From Echeneis naucrates (taxonomy: Eukaryota; Chordata; Actinopteri; Carangiformes; Echeneidae), in NCBI RefSeq assembly GCF_900963305.1, contig NC_042518.1, positions 186,001-250,000 of the forward strand: 64,000 nucleotides of DNA. The letters run 5' to 3'. Position numbers and translations under genes: made by a program. Position 1 is the first letter of the stretch. Every line of letters begins with the position of its first letter. Under the pieces are notes generated by a model. It had not been told where the DNA came from. It saw only the letters and a list, made by a program, of their open reading frames with translations, and searched no databases. Below, one piece after another: positions 1 through 11,867 of the stretch.

Positions 1-266
1 GTCCATCTGTATTTGTGTCTGTCCGTGATCATTGTTTATATCTGTTTGAGAGTCCAGGGGTAGAGAAACAAAGAAACAGCTAACACCAGTGAGTTAGAGG
101 GAGGGAGTGTGTGCGTGTGTAGGAATGAAAGATGATGTAATCTGTGCAGTGTCACCTGGACACACAGATCTTTATACTTCTGGGCTGTTCTCTTGTACTT
201 CAGTCTCTACAAGGACCAACACATCTGTCCTGTGACACAGGCCTACAACTTTCCCAACCCACACAG

Positions 267-270
<4 letters not shown>

Positions 271-299
<29 letters not shown>

Positions 300-300
300 C
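271..300. repeat. (TG)n microsatellite at the fbxl19 donor
   Basis: About 14 TG units (CA on the gene strand) begin within ten bases of the exon 1 donor at 307-308. CA-rich runs beside donors can bind hnRNP L and change splicing. That effect is inferred here, not shown. Confidence 0.85.
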
Positions 301-308
301 TGTCTCAC

Positions 309-494
309 CGCTGTGCACTGTCTCAGGAGACAGGACTGCTTCATGCGGCCAGGACCTCCAAATTTCTTCATGTCCTTACAGAAGTGACACTCGCCACACT
401 CCGTCCTCATGCAAGCCTGGCAGCGCCGGCACCGTGTCCGCCTGCGCCTCGCCCCCCCGCCAGCCCCCCCACCCAGCGCCTTACTGCCCGACAT
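309..494 (-). CDS. fbxl19: F-box/LRR protein 19, first coding exon (partial gene, CXXC zinc finger)
   Basis: The minus-strand exon 509-309 follows a CCGCAG acceptor at 510-515 and ends at a GTGAGA donor. The ATG at 494 opens MSGSK, a glycine-rich stretch and RRRRTRC, followed by a complete CXXC zinc finger with the hallmark KFGGPG and MKQSC motifs and ending RQCTA. CXXC fingers bind unmethylated CpG DNA. KDM2A and KDM2B share this finger, but their proteins carry an upstream JmjC domain. Here the finger lies at the N-terminus after a short Gly-rich leader, and residues such as RRC.AC and LLRQCTA match FBXL19, which recruits SCF and chromatin factors to CpG islands and has a PHD, F-box and LRR further on. 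The rest of the gene lies off the left edge. A (CA)n run starts just after the donor. A KDM2-family short isoform is the alternative. Confidence 0.8.
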
Positions 495-2606
495 CCCCGA
501 ACAAGTCAGCTGCGGACAGACAGGAACAGTGTGAGAGTGACGTGATCTGTCAATATTGATCAATTAATTTACTGTAGTTTGATGCTGAAGTCAATTATTA
601 CATTTAAGTCAACCGTCACATGGCCTCAGCATTTGTTTCAAGCAACAATTAAAGAACTATCAAATCAGTCAATCGACTGATCGAACTGATCAACTAGTTA
701 TTGCAGCTTTAACAGAGACAAGCTTCTGCGACCACCACATCCAGCCAGATAAAGATAAGTTGAGAAGCTGCAATTTGCAGTTGTTCACTAAAAGTCCAAA
801 TTGATGTTTCACATTTGAGTCTTGAGTTTACCACTGAAGTCAGTCATTTCCTGTGGGTTTAGGGGGTTAACCTGGAGAACCTGTTCACTAATGTTAGCAA
901 AGTTTACTATTCCTGTGTGATGTGTCAAGACTAATACAACAGATTGATAATTAAAAACTTAAGCCTCTATACAAACATCTGGATGAAGGGTTAGGGTTAA
1001 CCATAACCCTGGTGATGGACTGACACTGACTTCAGTGGATAAATTCATGAATCATGGATTAGTTGACAGTTGGATCAGTCTGATGTTTTGGAGCTGATTT
1101 TTCTTCATTACTGCTCCAAAGAACTCCTGATCAGATAAAAACAGAAACTTCAGAAAAACTCTAGAACAACCCAAAAACATGAGACCACCAACTTTTCTTT
1201 GGTTATTCTGCTTTACACAGTTTTTCACAGGAAAATAAGGAAACATTCGAGTGTGTTCTTAGTTCTTGATATCTGAGCTCCTCTCCCCGAGTCAGACAGG
1301 ATTTGATTTGGACACATTTTTAAAAATAAAAAAGGCAACAAAGGAACACAGAAAAGATTGAATGTGTCTCTAAAAATATGTACATTTTACAATTGTGTTG
1401 TCAAACATCACCAATAAATAATAGAGTTTAAGACTGTTTCACTGCAAAACTGGTCAATGTGAGACAGAAAACCTGATTGACTCATCTATGTTTATCACAT
1501 TTTTTCTGAACTTCCAAATGTAAATAATAATTCTATGTAATTTATTAATTTCTCAGATTATTGGATTAGTTGAATTGAAGGGAGTTATGATGCTCAATCA
1601 TTCTTTTTAAACCTCTTAAGCAAAGTTTGGAAGCATCTAAAAATTAGGTGGTCACCTTCCTGACATTTTAAAGACAAAACTAAATATCAAACGAGCAGAA
1701 ATTTAATCAATGGCAAAACCAATCATTGTTTGTTACAATTATTTCAATTGAAGTGACCTGAGCACAGGTAAGACTTCATTTCCCTGCTGTGATAAGAAAT
1801 AGTAATATTATAAAATATTTCCACAGCTGTTGACCTGGTGGTTCCCTCAGACTACAGGAACAGTCAAGACGGGAAATAAAATGTATGAGCGGATATACAA
1901 ACACGATCAGTTATGTTCATCTTGTCTCGTTTGTTTTGGTTTGGTCTGCAAAGAGAAAGAAATGTTCTCCGTGCTCTCCTGCAGTCTGCAGGTGTTCTAC
2001 CTGACCAACAGTCTCAGAAATAGAGACCTTCAGATTCCTGTCACATGTCACAGAGCATCAAACAGCCCAAAGTCCCATTTTCTGAGTATTTCCAGTAATT
2101 CAGCGTTTACTGACTCGGTATCCGTGCTGACTGACGGATTTCTGGACGGATCGCTGACCGTCGATTCGGAGGGGTTAGGGGGGCTCCGACGCTGTCAGGT
2201 GTCTGAAGGATCTGAGTCAGAAGCTCCAGGACTTTATGACCTGTGAGAATAATGAAGATGCGCATCTGGCACCATTTGGAGCTGCTAACGGCTAACAGCT
2301 AGCGCCTCACACTAACACACATTTGGAGAAAAACCGAACACAAAGTCGGCGTGCACGTTAACAAACAACGTGCGTGGTGTTAATTACAAGACCCGATTCA
2401 GAAATGACACCAGGGACCCCCACCCCGCCCCGCTACCTGAAAAGGTGTCGTTACGGTGGCTAACGTGCTAGCGGCTAACTGTCCGCTCCCCCCAGCAGTA
2501 CGCTTCCTCTTTCATTATCCGTCCGCTCCATGAAGCCCCCCCGCCCGGGCAGGTGGGGCCGGTGAACACCTGGTTCTTGCCGGACTGACCGAGCTGCAGG
2601 TCTCAC
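495..2606. other. Non-coding: fbxl19 5' intron
   Basis: The stretch between the fbxl19 coding exon and the presumed 5' UTR exon is AT-rich and holds no exon-like open frame with splice sites. It contains one copy of a dispersed repeat (about 1062-1290), described separately. The open frame at 1830-2246 has no recognisable domain and is treated as chance. Confidence 0.6.
1062..1290 (-). repeat. Dispersed MITE-like repeat, copy A
   Basis: This stretch matches two other places in the window (about 5400-5560 and 51640-52015). Shared blocks include AAAATAAGGAAACATTC followed by GTGTGTT and TTAGTTCTTG, and an inner block around ATCAGGAGTT. The third copy has these blocks as inverted arms, which suggests a non-autonomous DNA transposon with long terminal inverted repeats. 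No protein is encoded. The family name is unknown to me. Confidence 0.5.
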
Positions 2607-2906
2607 CTGTCTTTCTCCGGTCGCATGCTCCTCGGCCGCTCATTAGAAATTATCTTAGCCGACAGTTAGCCACCGTTAGCCTCGGCGCAGCGCAGCTAGC
2701 CGTCCGCTTCCTTGTTCCTTTCTCCGCCGGGCTGCCGCTGCTCCGGGCTGCTTCACACGCGTCCCATCGTGGCAGCCCCCGGTGATCCGGTTAGCTCCCC
2801 GGTTAGCTCCCCGGCTAACTAGCGGATCCGCCGACGATTTAAGGTTCGATTACCGAACGGATCGATATCGATCAGTGAAGGGCGCAGTGAGTCGTGCCCA
2901 TTCACT

Positions 2907-2946
<40 letters not shown>

Positions 2947-3330
2947 TCTCTCTCTCTCCCTCCCTCTCTCCCTCCAGTGTGAGTCTGCCTCTCTCTCCCT
3001 CCTCAGCACGTTACAACGTGTTCCTGTGCTGCTCTTCCCGGGGGGGCTCCCGACACCTCAAACCGCTCATTTCACCGGGGGGGGGGGGGGGCTCAGATTG
3101 GAGTCCACGTTAGGTTATAACCCTCCGCGGGAACTAGGCCCCGCAGATGCCCGCAGGATGATCAGATGTGAATGTGGAGCTGCTATTGTTCTCGGGTCTT
3201 TTGTGCGGGGCTGTGCGGTTCTGCTTCTGTGTTGTGATACAGCAGCTCTCCGGTGACATGTTACTGCCCCCAGCCCGAGCCCCCCCCCCCCCCCCGATTA
3301 CATCACACAGGTGAGCACAGTCACCTCGGA
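2400..3330 (-). promoter_or_regulatory. fbxl19: CpG island and probable 5' UTR exon of fbxl19
   Basis: The region is GC- and CpG-rich with several GCTAAC/GTTAGC motifs. On the minus strand AAAGACAG|GTGAGA gives a strong donor with the exon side starting at 2607, which fits a non-coding first exon spliced to the coding exon at 509. A (CT)n run lies at about 2911-2980 and G runs at about 3078-3091. The start site was placed from sequence composition only. Confidence 0.55.
2911..2980. repeat. (CT)n microsatellite
   Basis: A nearly pure CT/CCCT pyrimidine run of about 70 bases lies inside the CpG island. It is homopyrimidine on the plus strand and could form triplex DNA or bind GAGA-type factors. 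Confidence 0.85.
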
Positions 3331-4180
3331 GGAACACTGCCACAAATAAATAAATAAACGTGTAAATAAAAAATGAGCAGCGAAAATATGCACGTCCCGC
3401 CTCTGCGTGGTTACGCCATCGCATCGTGCGTCAGGTACAGAGAGGCATTTTGGGACGTGTAGTTTTCATAAAATAAAAATTAAAGACGTCGCAATTTTTG
3501 AGCAACACTGATGTCAGAATTAAAACTTCAAATATAGATTCATGTTTCAGGGTTTATCTTTTTGAATGATGCTTGTTTCTTATTTACTCATTTATGTCGT
3601 TATTTTTATTCATTGTTGTTTTTAAAGGTTTTTCCCGCCCCTCTCAGTCTGCGGTATGGATTTCCTCCCTGAACTCTGAGTGTTTGTCACTGTTCACTGT
3701 TTCTGTGTTTGGCTTATTCCCTTTTGATTCTCCTTCCGGCATTTTATTAGTTCGTTTGCAATTCTGGGAAAAAAATCACATTACTTTTTATTAATGTAAA
3801 TATGAGAACCTTGACAAAATGTGCTTATTTCAAATTTAAGGCAACGTTTCAATTTATCTCAGCTGTTATTCTGCTTCCTTCTGAGAAATGAAGTTGGTAT
3901 GAGGCTGTAAATCTAATATTTGATTTGAAATTGAAGTGACAATTTGTTCTTTTCATAAAAGAGAAGATGTATGTTTGTAGGAGCTATCACTATAAGTTGG
4001 ACCAAAAGTCTTGTGTCGGTGTACTCTGTGTAGTCCGGAAAAAAAAAAAAATCTTAATTCTATTTTGAGATTTTTTTTTTTTTTTTTAATCAGACAATAG
4101 CTGATTCATTCACAGTTTGGTTTATGGTAATTCGAATATTTACTCATTAATGTATAATAATACATCAACAACAACAATGA

Positions 4181-4223
<43 letters not shown>
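4181..4223. repeat. (AAT)n microsatellite
   Basis: About 14 tandem AAT/ATA units lie roughly 220 bases upstream of the ube2m start codon. Confidence 0.85.
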
Positions 4224-4229
4224 GTGTTT

Positions 4230-4446
4230 AATAGTTAGAACCTCCGGTACCACCCCCCCTCCGCCGCGAACAGGCTAGGCTAGCTCCGCAGCTAGCAGCG
4301 TCTACTCAGTGTAATTAGTTGAGACGCACCGGCTCCATCCACGTTCCGGTGCCGTGAGACCGAACTGAGCCCAGCGAAACTCCCCGACTGACGGCGCACA
4401 CCGCAGGGACACAGAGTACCGACATTCACTGAACAAACAACTGAAG
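4230..4446 (+). promoter_or_regulatory. ube2m: ube2m promoter and 5' UTR
   Basis: The sequence just upstream of the ATG is CpG-rich, with GCTAGC motifs and no clear TATA box. It faces the fbxl19 island about 1 kb away in divergent orientation. The transcription start is not resolved. Confidence 0.45.
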
Positions 4447-7363
4447 ATGATTAAGCTCTTTTCCCTGAAGCAGCAGAAGAAAGAAGAGGAATCTGCTGGA
4501 GGAAACAGAACAGGAGCCGGGGGGAAAAAAGCCAGCGCGGCCCAGCTCCGAATACAGAAAGGTAGGCTGGTTGTCCGACACCACTGCCCGGTTAGCTGGA
4601 CCGCTACCCGATCACTGACTAATAAAGCCCGGCCTGACACCCGCTGCGACCCCTGGTAGAATAGATTCAGAAATACAGACAAACGGTGGCTGTTTGTAAC
4701 TCTCTGCTGCTAACAGCTAGCATGCTAACTTCAGCTAGCGGCTAACTGCTGGTGTACGTGAAAACAAAACGCAGACAGAAGCTAACAGTGTTAGCAGAGA
4801 GCTAACTCCTAACAACACGAGCTGCTCGCTGATGAGCACTTCACACCAGCAGTTTCCATCATCATAGCTCCGAGCTAACAGTAGAAGTTGCTGTGTCAGC
4901 TCTCAGGTTAACTGTTCACCTTCTCAGGTGAGTCAACCCGATGGGCAGGTAACCAGGTAGATCGTGTTTGTGAGGCCTTTGGCTGATACCCGGAAATCAG
5001 AGTCCAAACACAAACTATTAATCTGAAAACAGACATGCTGGTGAGTTCACACCTGAGCAGAGTTAGCAGCCAATCAGAGCGCATACAGCTAATTTTCCAC
5101 TTTCTATCAATCATGTCACACTAAAATGAGGTAGAACTGTAAATGCCATCAACAATCTGGGAAGTGTATTCACTGATCAGTTCCTGCCTCTGTGATGTCA
5201 TCATGATGTCATTGTTTCACTGTAATCCAAATCAGTCTGTTTTTTGTTTTTTTTTTTCCACTTAGCACCGACTATCTTCAACTGCCTGAGGTTGAAGATT
5301 TTGATTGTTGATTGAACAACACAGCTTATATTATATTTCCTTGAAAAGTCTTTAAAAAAATGTCTCCACATATTCAGAATCACTTCAACCTCAGCTAATT
5401 CTTTTTGTGACTCAGCAAAGACTCTGTTCTCTGTAATCGGGGATAGTAGCTCAGAATACGACAAACTAAAAACACAGAGGGAATGTTTCCTTATTTTCTA
5501 GATAAAAACTGTGTAAAGCAGAATAACCAGATCAAATAACTCTCCAAAGTCCGACCTGGTGGAAGTTTTCGGTCTGTGGATTTAACAGGTTCAACAAACC
5601 AACAGCAACTCTGTCGTGAACCATCAAACCGAAACCTGGAAAACGAGATGTGGAGGTCAAAGGTCTGTGTCTGTCTATGTATTCTGTCTGTGACCTTCAT
5701 GAACCCTCCTGGTTCCTTCTTGGGGGGCTGAGCTGCTACTGCACCAGTTGAAACACAATGACGATAATAGTCATTCGACAGGAGGCGGCTATGAACTTCA
5801 CTCATCCAGGACACGATTCAACACCTGTGGCTCCAACAACTGGCCCCACCCCACGATTCAGATCAGACTCCATGTTGCTGTCATTGATCAGCTGTGCAAG
5901 ATAAAGCCTCCAGCACAAAGTGTGTCTCTTGTGTTTTTGTTTTTTTTTTTTGTTTTGTTTTTTTTCCAGACATCAATGAGTTAAACCTGCCAAAGACCTG
6001 TGAGATTAACTTCCCTGATGACGATGACCTGCTCAACTTCAGACTCATCATCTCACCAGATGAGGTGCGTTTTTTTGTTTTTTGTTTTTTTTTTTTTTAC
6101 CTCCTGTCTGTGAAACAAAACCAGCAGCAATTTCATCCTTTAAAGCCTGATCACCACAGATACTGATCAATACTCTGTTTTACTCATTTCTGGACTTTAG
6201 AGGGGAAAAAATGTCTTTTAATACTGATGTCAGTCTGACCTGAGACCAGATCCATCAGTTAGTTGAGTCACCTGAACACCTGGAAGGGTCAAAGGTCATC
6301 TCAGGGAGAAGGGGTGGGTCCTGTTCAACTGCTGTTTTCTGTGGCTCAGTAAGGTTTTTGTTTGTTTGTCAACAGGGTTTTTACAAAGGAGGAAAGTTTG
6401 TCTTCAGCTTCAAGGTGAGACTCTCCTGTCTTCATCTCCTGTCCCATCTTCTTTATTTATTCCCTGCCCCCTCATGAACTTGTGTGTGTTGTTTGTTTGT
6501 TTTCCAGGTAGGACAGGGTTACCCCCACGATCCCCCAAAGGTTAAGTGTGAGACGATGGTATATCACCCCAACATCGACCTGGAGGGAAATGTGTGCCTA
6601 AACATCTTGAGGTAAAGGTGTCAGTGTCTGCGCTGCAGCTTCAGCTGCTGAAGCTGCTTGGTGCTCAGAGCTGTGCTGTCTCCACAGAGAGGACTGGAAG
6701 CCTGTGCTGACAATAAACTCCATCATTTACGGCCTACAGTACCTGTTTCTAGTGAGTGATGCAAACAACTCTATCTACACACACAAAACAATCTACACAG
6801 GGATTGGACAGATAAGCTGATTCTGTTTAAGGAGGATGGAGGAGGAGACTCTTCCTGCTCCAACACACCTGATTCAAATGAGTGACTGCTGATCAGACTT
6901 CAGCAGTGCTTGATGACGAGCTGATCATTTTCAGGTGTGTTGGAGCAGGGTGACATCTAAAACATGCAGGACAGTGGCCCTCCAGGACCGGAGTGGGATA
7001 CCTCTGGTTTAAAGTGTCTATGCTATTATCTTTACCAACCAACAATCTCCTGTGTAAGACATACTCCAAAACATCTTTGTCCCTGCCCAGTAAATGCAAT
7101 TGGAATTGTAAGCACAAAAATTAAGTTTGGAGAGTCTGGGAGAGAAAGGGTGCTTCACGGGGTGAAGTAATGATGTCAGTTTTATTCTGAAGAGTTTTGT
7201 CCCCCTCCTCCTGTCCCCCCAGGAGCCGAACCCAGAGGACCCGTTGAACAAGGAGGCGGCAGAGGTTCTCCAGACGAACCGGCGGCTCTTTGAGCAGAAT
7301 GTCCATCGCTCTCTTAGGGGCGGCTACGTGGGTGCCACCTACTTTGAGAGGTGTCTTAAATAA
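4447..7363 (+). CDS. ube2m: NEDD8-conjugating enzyme UBE2M (UBC12)
   Basis: Six exons (4447-4561, 5970-6064, 6376-6414, 6508-6611, 6688-6751, 7223-7363) join in frame to 185 residues; the human enzyme has 183. The N-terminus [19 protein letters not shown] is the UBC12-specific extension that binds the NAE1-UBA3 activating enzyme. The UBC fold follows, with [15 protein letters not shown] carrying the catalytic cysteine (the C of NVCLNI) and the C-terminus [15 protein letters not shown]. The enzyme takes NEDD8 from the E1 and passes it to cullins, which activates cullin-RING ligases. The protein is almost identical to the mammalian one; the differences sit in the flexible linker after residue 19. 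All introns are GT-AG. The start is fixed by the conserved N-terminus. Confidence 0.97.
5400..5560 (+). repeat. Dispersed MITE-like repeat, copy B
   Basis: This lies in ube2m intron 1. The block GAATGTTTCCTTATTTTC, followed by AAACTGTGTAAAGCAGAATAA, matches the reverse complement of copy A at about 1195-1250, preceded in both by an AACTAA.AACACA block. Confidence 0.55.
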
Positions 7364-7829
7364 CTCGGCATCCTATGACCCCCCCCCACCCCCTTCCCTC
7401 CCCTTTACCTCCTCAGTCCTGCTCGTTGGCAGATGCAGGATAGGCTGCAACAGGAAGCAGCACGCCAGAAGACGCTTTTCTGTTTGGAAAAAAAAAAAAA
7501 AAAGAAGACAAAGAACTTCCCCTTCCCTCCCCCCTCCTTCCCTTGTCTCCCCCCTCTCTGTTTTACTTCCAAGACACAGCAGCATTCAACAGTTTACAAG
7601 CAACAGGGGGGACGCCGATACAACAAACACATGACTGGACTTGAAAAGATGGCCGACAGTGATCGGCGTTCCATGAAGAGGATGATGACATCAATGATAA
7701 TGATTATGAAAATGGGGGACTGAGGGACAGGGGGTGGGGAGCAGGTGTGGGTCATTGAATGTTGCTCAGGTGAGTCAATGATTCAGTGAATGCCACAACG
7801 CTGCTGATAATGATGCTGATATTACCCAC

Positions 7830-7869
<40 letters not shown>

Positions 7870-8690
7870 GTGTGTGTGTGTATGTGTGTGTGCGTGCACA
7901 CGCGTGCGTGCAGCATAGACACCTGACATCATACAGGTGGTCAGAAGGACACACCCCCACCCACCCACCCATCGCTTTACCATTTGGTTATTTACACAAA
8001 CTCGGCAGCGAACTCCAAACTTCTAAACAGTGTTCAGGGCTACTGAGCCCCAGCAGCCTGACAGTCACCATGGCAACGGCTGAACAGCTGTGCCACAGTG
8101 ATGACAAAGCTTGGCCCCAAAAATAATCCTGACATGCAGCAAGCATTTCATTGTTGGGGGGGGGGGGGGGGGGGGGTATGAGATGATAGCTATACCATAA
8201 CTCAACAATGTAATGAAAGGGGAGGGGCTTATCAATTCCAATCAGCAAGATGGCCACATCTTTTTAAAGTGAGATGTCACACTGGGAGGAGTTAGAGTTG
8301 GTGCTGCCACAGCAGCAGATGAGCCTTCAGTAATCTTGACAAGCTAACAGTGTCATGTGATCAGCTGTATCTTCAGGTGAGACAGTTTAGGATTTTTAAA
8401 TTCTGTGAGGAACGATCAGTTTGGAGTTTGCTGCTGAACACACACACAGCATGGGGGCGGAGCAATGTTTCATGTGGTCGGTGCTGTCGGGGGCGGGGCG
8501 TCCACTGTGTTTGTTCAAAGGAGTTAAGGGTGGGTGGAGTTTATGTGGGAAAGGTTTTGTTTTCACAGCAGGGTGGGGTTAAAGAGGGGAGGGGCTTAAA
8601 ATGTTATGATTCTGTTGTGTATATTGAAACCCCAGCTGTTCACATTGACTGCAATATGATTTATGTTAAATAAAATATGAACTTGAATGA
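7364..8690 (+). other. ube2m: ube2m 3' UTR
   Basis: The stop at 7361-7363 is followed by non-coding DNA rich in homopolymers: poly-T at about 7830-7868 running into a TG/TGCG tract, and a run of about 20 G at 8157-8176. The first convincing polyadenylation signal is AATAAA at 8669-8674. No coding exon is apparent. Confidence 0.55.
8669..8674 (+). terminator. Probable ube2m poly(A) signal
   Basis: A canonical AATAAA lies about 1.3 kb after the ube2m stop, just before the L2 insertion. Confidence 0.45.
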
Positions 8691-8861
8691 TTCTAACGAT
8701 GGAGACGAGTGATTGATGATTGAGTCTGTGGTGAACCACAGTCTGATTAGCTTATGAGTAATAACACAATTGGACACTTTACCGGCAAAATCCGAGTTTG
8801 ACCCCCAGATGACTCAGTGCTGGGGGAGATACCCAAATAAATAGAGAATCAGTGAATCAGA

Positions 8862-11054
8862 ATGATGATACTTTTGCTTACTGTCTCCCATACGCAGGTT
8901 GATGACCTTGTGACTAGCACTATGGCCACAATGCGTTCGAATCTCGACAATGCTGCCCCTCTCAAAAAGAAAGTATTCAATCTGAGGAGGATGGCTCCCT
9001 GGTATGATTCCCAAATCTGTGCCTTAAAGCAGACATCAAGGAAATTAGAAAGAAGCTGGCGTTCCAGTAAGTCAGAAGAGTCTCACAGAGCCTGGAAAGA
9101 CAGCCTAAAAACATATAAAAAAGCTCTCCGCAGTGCTAGAAGTTCATATTACTCAGCACTCATAGAAGAAAACAAGAACAACCCCAGGTTTCTCTTCAGC
9201 ACTGTAACCAGGCTGACAGAGAGCCATAGCTCAGTTGAACCAGTGATCCCCTTAGCTCTAAGCAGTGATCATTTTATTAACTTTTTTACAGATAAAATTC
9301 TCACGATCAGAGAAAGAATTTATCAGCTCTTGCCTACGTTAGATAAAAATCTCCTACTGAATACAGCAACTCCTGAATCAGCTGCGATGCCACTTTTACA
9401 TCTGGAATCATTCTCACCTCTGAATCTCTCAGAGCTAGCTTCTATAGTTTCATCATCCAGATCATCAACCTGTCTATTAGACCCAGTACCAACTAGCCTC
9501 TTTAAAGAGATCTTTTATGTAATTGAGCCGTTCATTCTAGATTTGGTTAATCTGACTTTATTCCTGGGTTATGTACCTCAGGCACTTAAGACCGCGGCCA
9601 TCAAACCCCAGCTTAAAAAGCCTAATCTTGATCCAGATGTTTTGGCAAACTATAGACCCATATCGAACCTTCCATTTATTTCTAAAATCATTGAGAAAGC
9701 TGTAGCAAAACAGCTACACGAGCATCTGGATGGGAACAGTTTGTTTGAAGAGTTTCAGTCAGGATTTAGAGCCCATCATAGCACAGAAACAGTGCTGGTT
9801 AAAGTCTCCAATGACATTCTAATGGCCTCAGACAATGGATCAGCCTCCATACTTCTCCTTCTAGATCTTAGTGCTGCATTCGACACCATAGATCATAATA
9901 TTCTACTACAAAGACTGGAACATGAAATTGGAATTAAAGGAACTGCACTAAAGTGGTTCAAATCCTACTTATCAGATAGACATCAGTTTGTTCATGTAAA
10001 TGACAGCTCCTCCTCATGTACTGTAGTCAGTCATGGAGTCCCGCAGGGTTCGGTACTTGGACCAATCCTCTTTACGCTTTATCTGCTTCCTCTAGGCAAC
10101 ATTATCAGGAAACACAGCATCAACTTCCACTGCTACGCAGACGATACTCAGCTGTACCTATCAATGAAGCCAAATGAAGTCAGTCAGATAGTCATACTGC
10201 AGGCATGTCTTGAAGACATAAAAGTCTGGATGACGGGAAATTTTTTACTTCTCGACTCTGACAAAACAGAAGTTATTGTACTCGGTCCTAAGCACCTCAG
10301 AAAAATATTATCTAATCATTTCATCAGTCTGGACGGCATCACTTTGGCCTCCAGCTCCACTGTAAGAAACCTTGGAGTAATTTTTGACCAGGACATGTCC
10401 TTTGTCCCTCACATAAAACAAGTTAGTCGGGCAGCTTTCTTCCACCTGAGAAACATTAGGAAAATCAGAAACATCCTTTCTCAGGATGATGCAGAAAAAC
10501 TAGTCCATGCATTTGTAACTTCTAGGCTGGACTACTGTAACTCATTACTATCTGGATGTCCAAACAAATCTCTAAAAGGCCTTCAGTTAATTCAGAATGC
10601 TGCTGCATGAATATTAACAGGAACTAGGAAAAGAGATCACATCTCTCCTGTGTTAGCTGCTCTTCATTGGCTGCCAGTAAAATATAGAGTAGAATTCAAA
10701 ATCCTTCTTTTAACATATAAAGCTCTTAATGGCCAAACTCCATCATATCTCAGAGCTCATAGTTCCTTACTGTCCTAGCAGGCCACTCCGCTCTCTAGAT
10801 GGAGGTTTACTTGTGGTTCCTAGAGTCTCCAAGAGTAAATCTGGAGGCAGATCGTTCAGTTATCAGGCTCCTCTTCTATGGAACCAACTCCCAGCATCGG
10901 TCCGGGGGGCGGACTCTTTAGTAACTTTCAAGATCAGGCTTAAAACTTTCCTGTATGACAGAGCTTATAGTTAAAAAGTTAAAGTCCTCTCCTCTTTAGC
11001 TATGCTGCTGTAGGCCGAGGCTGCTGGGGGAAGGACTGAGCTTCTCTCCCTCTT

Positions 11055-11094
<40 letters not shown>

Positions 11095-11302
11095 ACCAGT
11101 CGAGGCAGATGCCCCCCCCCCCAGCCTGGTTCTGCTGTTAAAGGAAGTTTTTCCTGCTCATCGGGGGATCTGTTGGGTCTCTTTAAATAAATTTATAAAG
11201 AGTTTGGTCTAGACCTGCTCTGTATGTAAAGTGCCTTGATGTAACTTTGTTATGATTTGGCGCTATACAAATAAATCTGATTTGATTTTATTTGATTTGT
11301 CT
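8862..11302 (+). mobile_element. L2-clade LINE, 5'-truncated, reverse transcriptase nearly open (copy 1)
   Basis: A 582-residue open frame (8862-10610) holds a non-LTR reverse transcriptase. It has [18 protein letters not shown], the [13 protein letters not shown] block, [13 protein letters not shown], and the catalytic YADDTQLYL at about 10130-10160. A TGA at 10608-10610 interrupts the frame just after AAA; coding resumes as [20 protein letters not shown] and runs to 10974 (FLYDRAYS). TGA in place of CGA would fit CpG decay. The 3' end has a (CT)n stretch, CCTGCTCATCGGGGGATCTG and the L2-type terminus GGCGCTATACAAATAAA with a TGATTT tail. The apurinic endonuclease domain is missing, so the copy is 5'-truncated. 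The 5' limit is uncertain; homology to copy 2 begins at about 8896. Target duplications were not found. Confidence 0.88.
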
Positions 11303-11867
11303 CAAATATTTTCTTTCTGTGGTTGTTTTTGACTGATATGAAAATCTTCATGTCCTTCAGACTTCAATGCATGTCAGCCTCACTTTAATACTCATTATTT
11401 AGTTTATCCCAAATATTAAGCAGGTTCTGAATGAAAATGCTTGTGTGGAATTACATTTCTGTAGGCTTCTGTAGACAAACTGAAGCTCAGTTTATAAGAT
11501 TGAACCTGCAGATCAGACCTCCAGTGTTTCAAAGATTCGCGTTCATTTCAGCCACAAACTTAATCAAATCTGCTAATTATCTGCACTGATTAAATGTTTC
11601 AGTCATCTGAAACGTCATCTGTTCTGTGTTAAATTTCCTGTTTGTTCCGTTCGGACTGAGAAAAGTTAGTACACTTTAGTGACAAAGTAAATAATTAATG
11701 GAGAGTTTAATCAATAAAGTGGATTTATATCACAAAACTTCAGTGTCTCATTAAAGAAAATATGTTTATTGTTACAAAATCAAAGAAACTGACAGATTAA
11801 GTGATCAAACTAAATGTTTTCAGTTACACTGTTCACCTCCAAATCCTCCCAACCTGACCTCAGTCCT
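11303..11867. other. Intergenic, includes TRIM gene 3' UTR
   Basis: This is AT-rich sequence between the L2 tail and the stop codon of the minus-strand TRIM gene. No coding potential is visible. TTTATT motifs on the plus strand (AATAAA on minus) near 11765 could end the TRIM transcript. Confidence 0.4.

Noticed and set aside
309-509. CXXC finger read as KDM2A or KDM2B
   Set aside because: The finger sits at the N-terminus behind a short Gly-rich leader with no JmjC exons upstream, and its variable residues match FBXL19 better. A KDM2 short isoform remains only a weak alternative.
1830-2246. 138-codon open frame upstream of fbxl19
   Set aside because: No domain, no splice context and poor codon character; it lies within the presumed fbxl19 intron.
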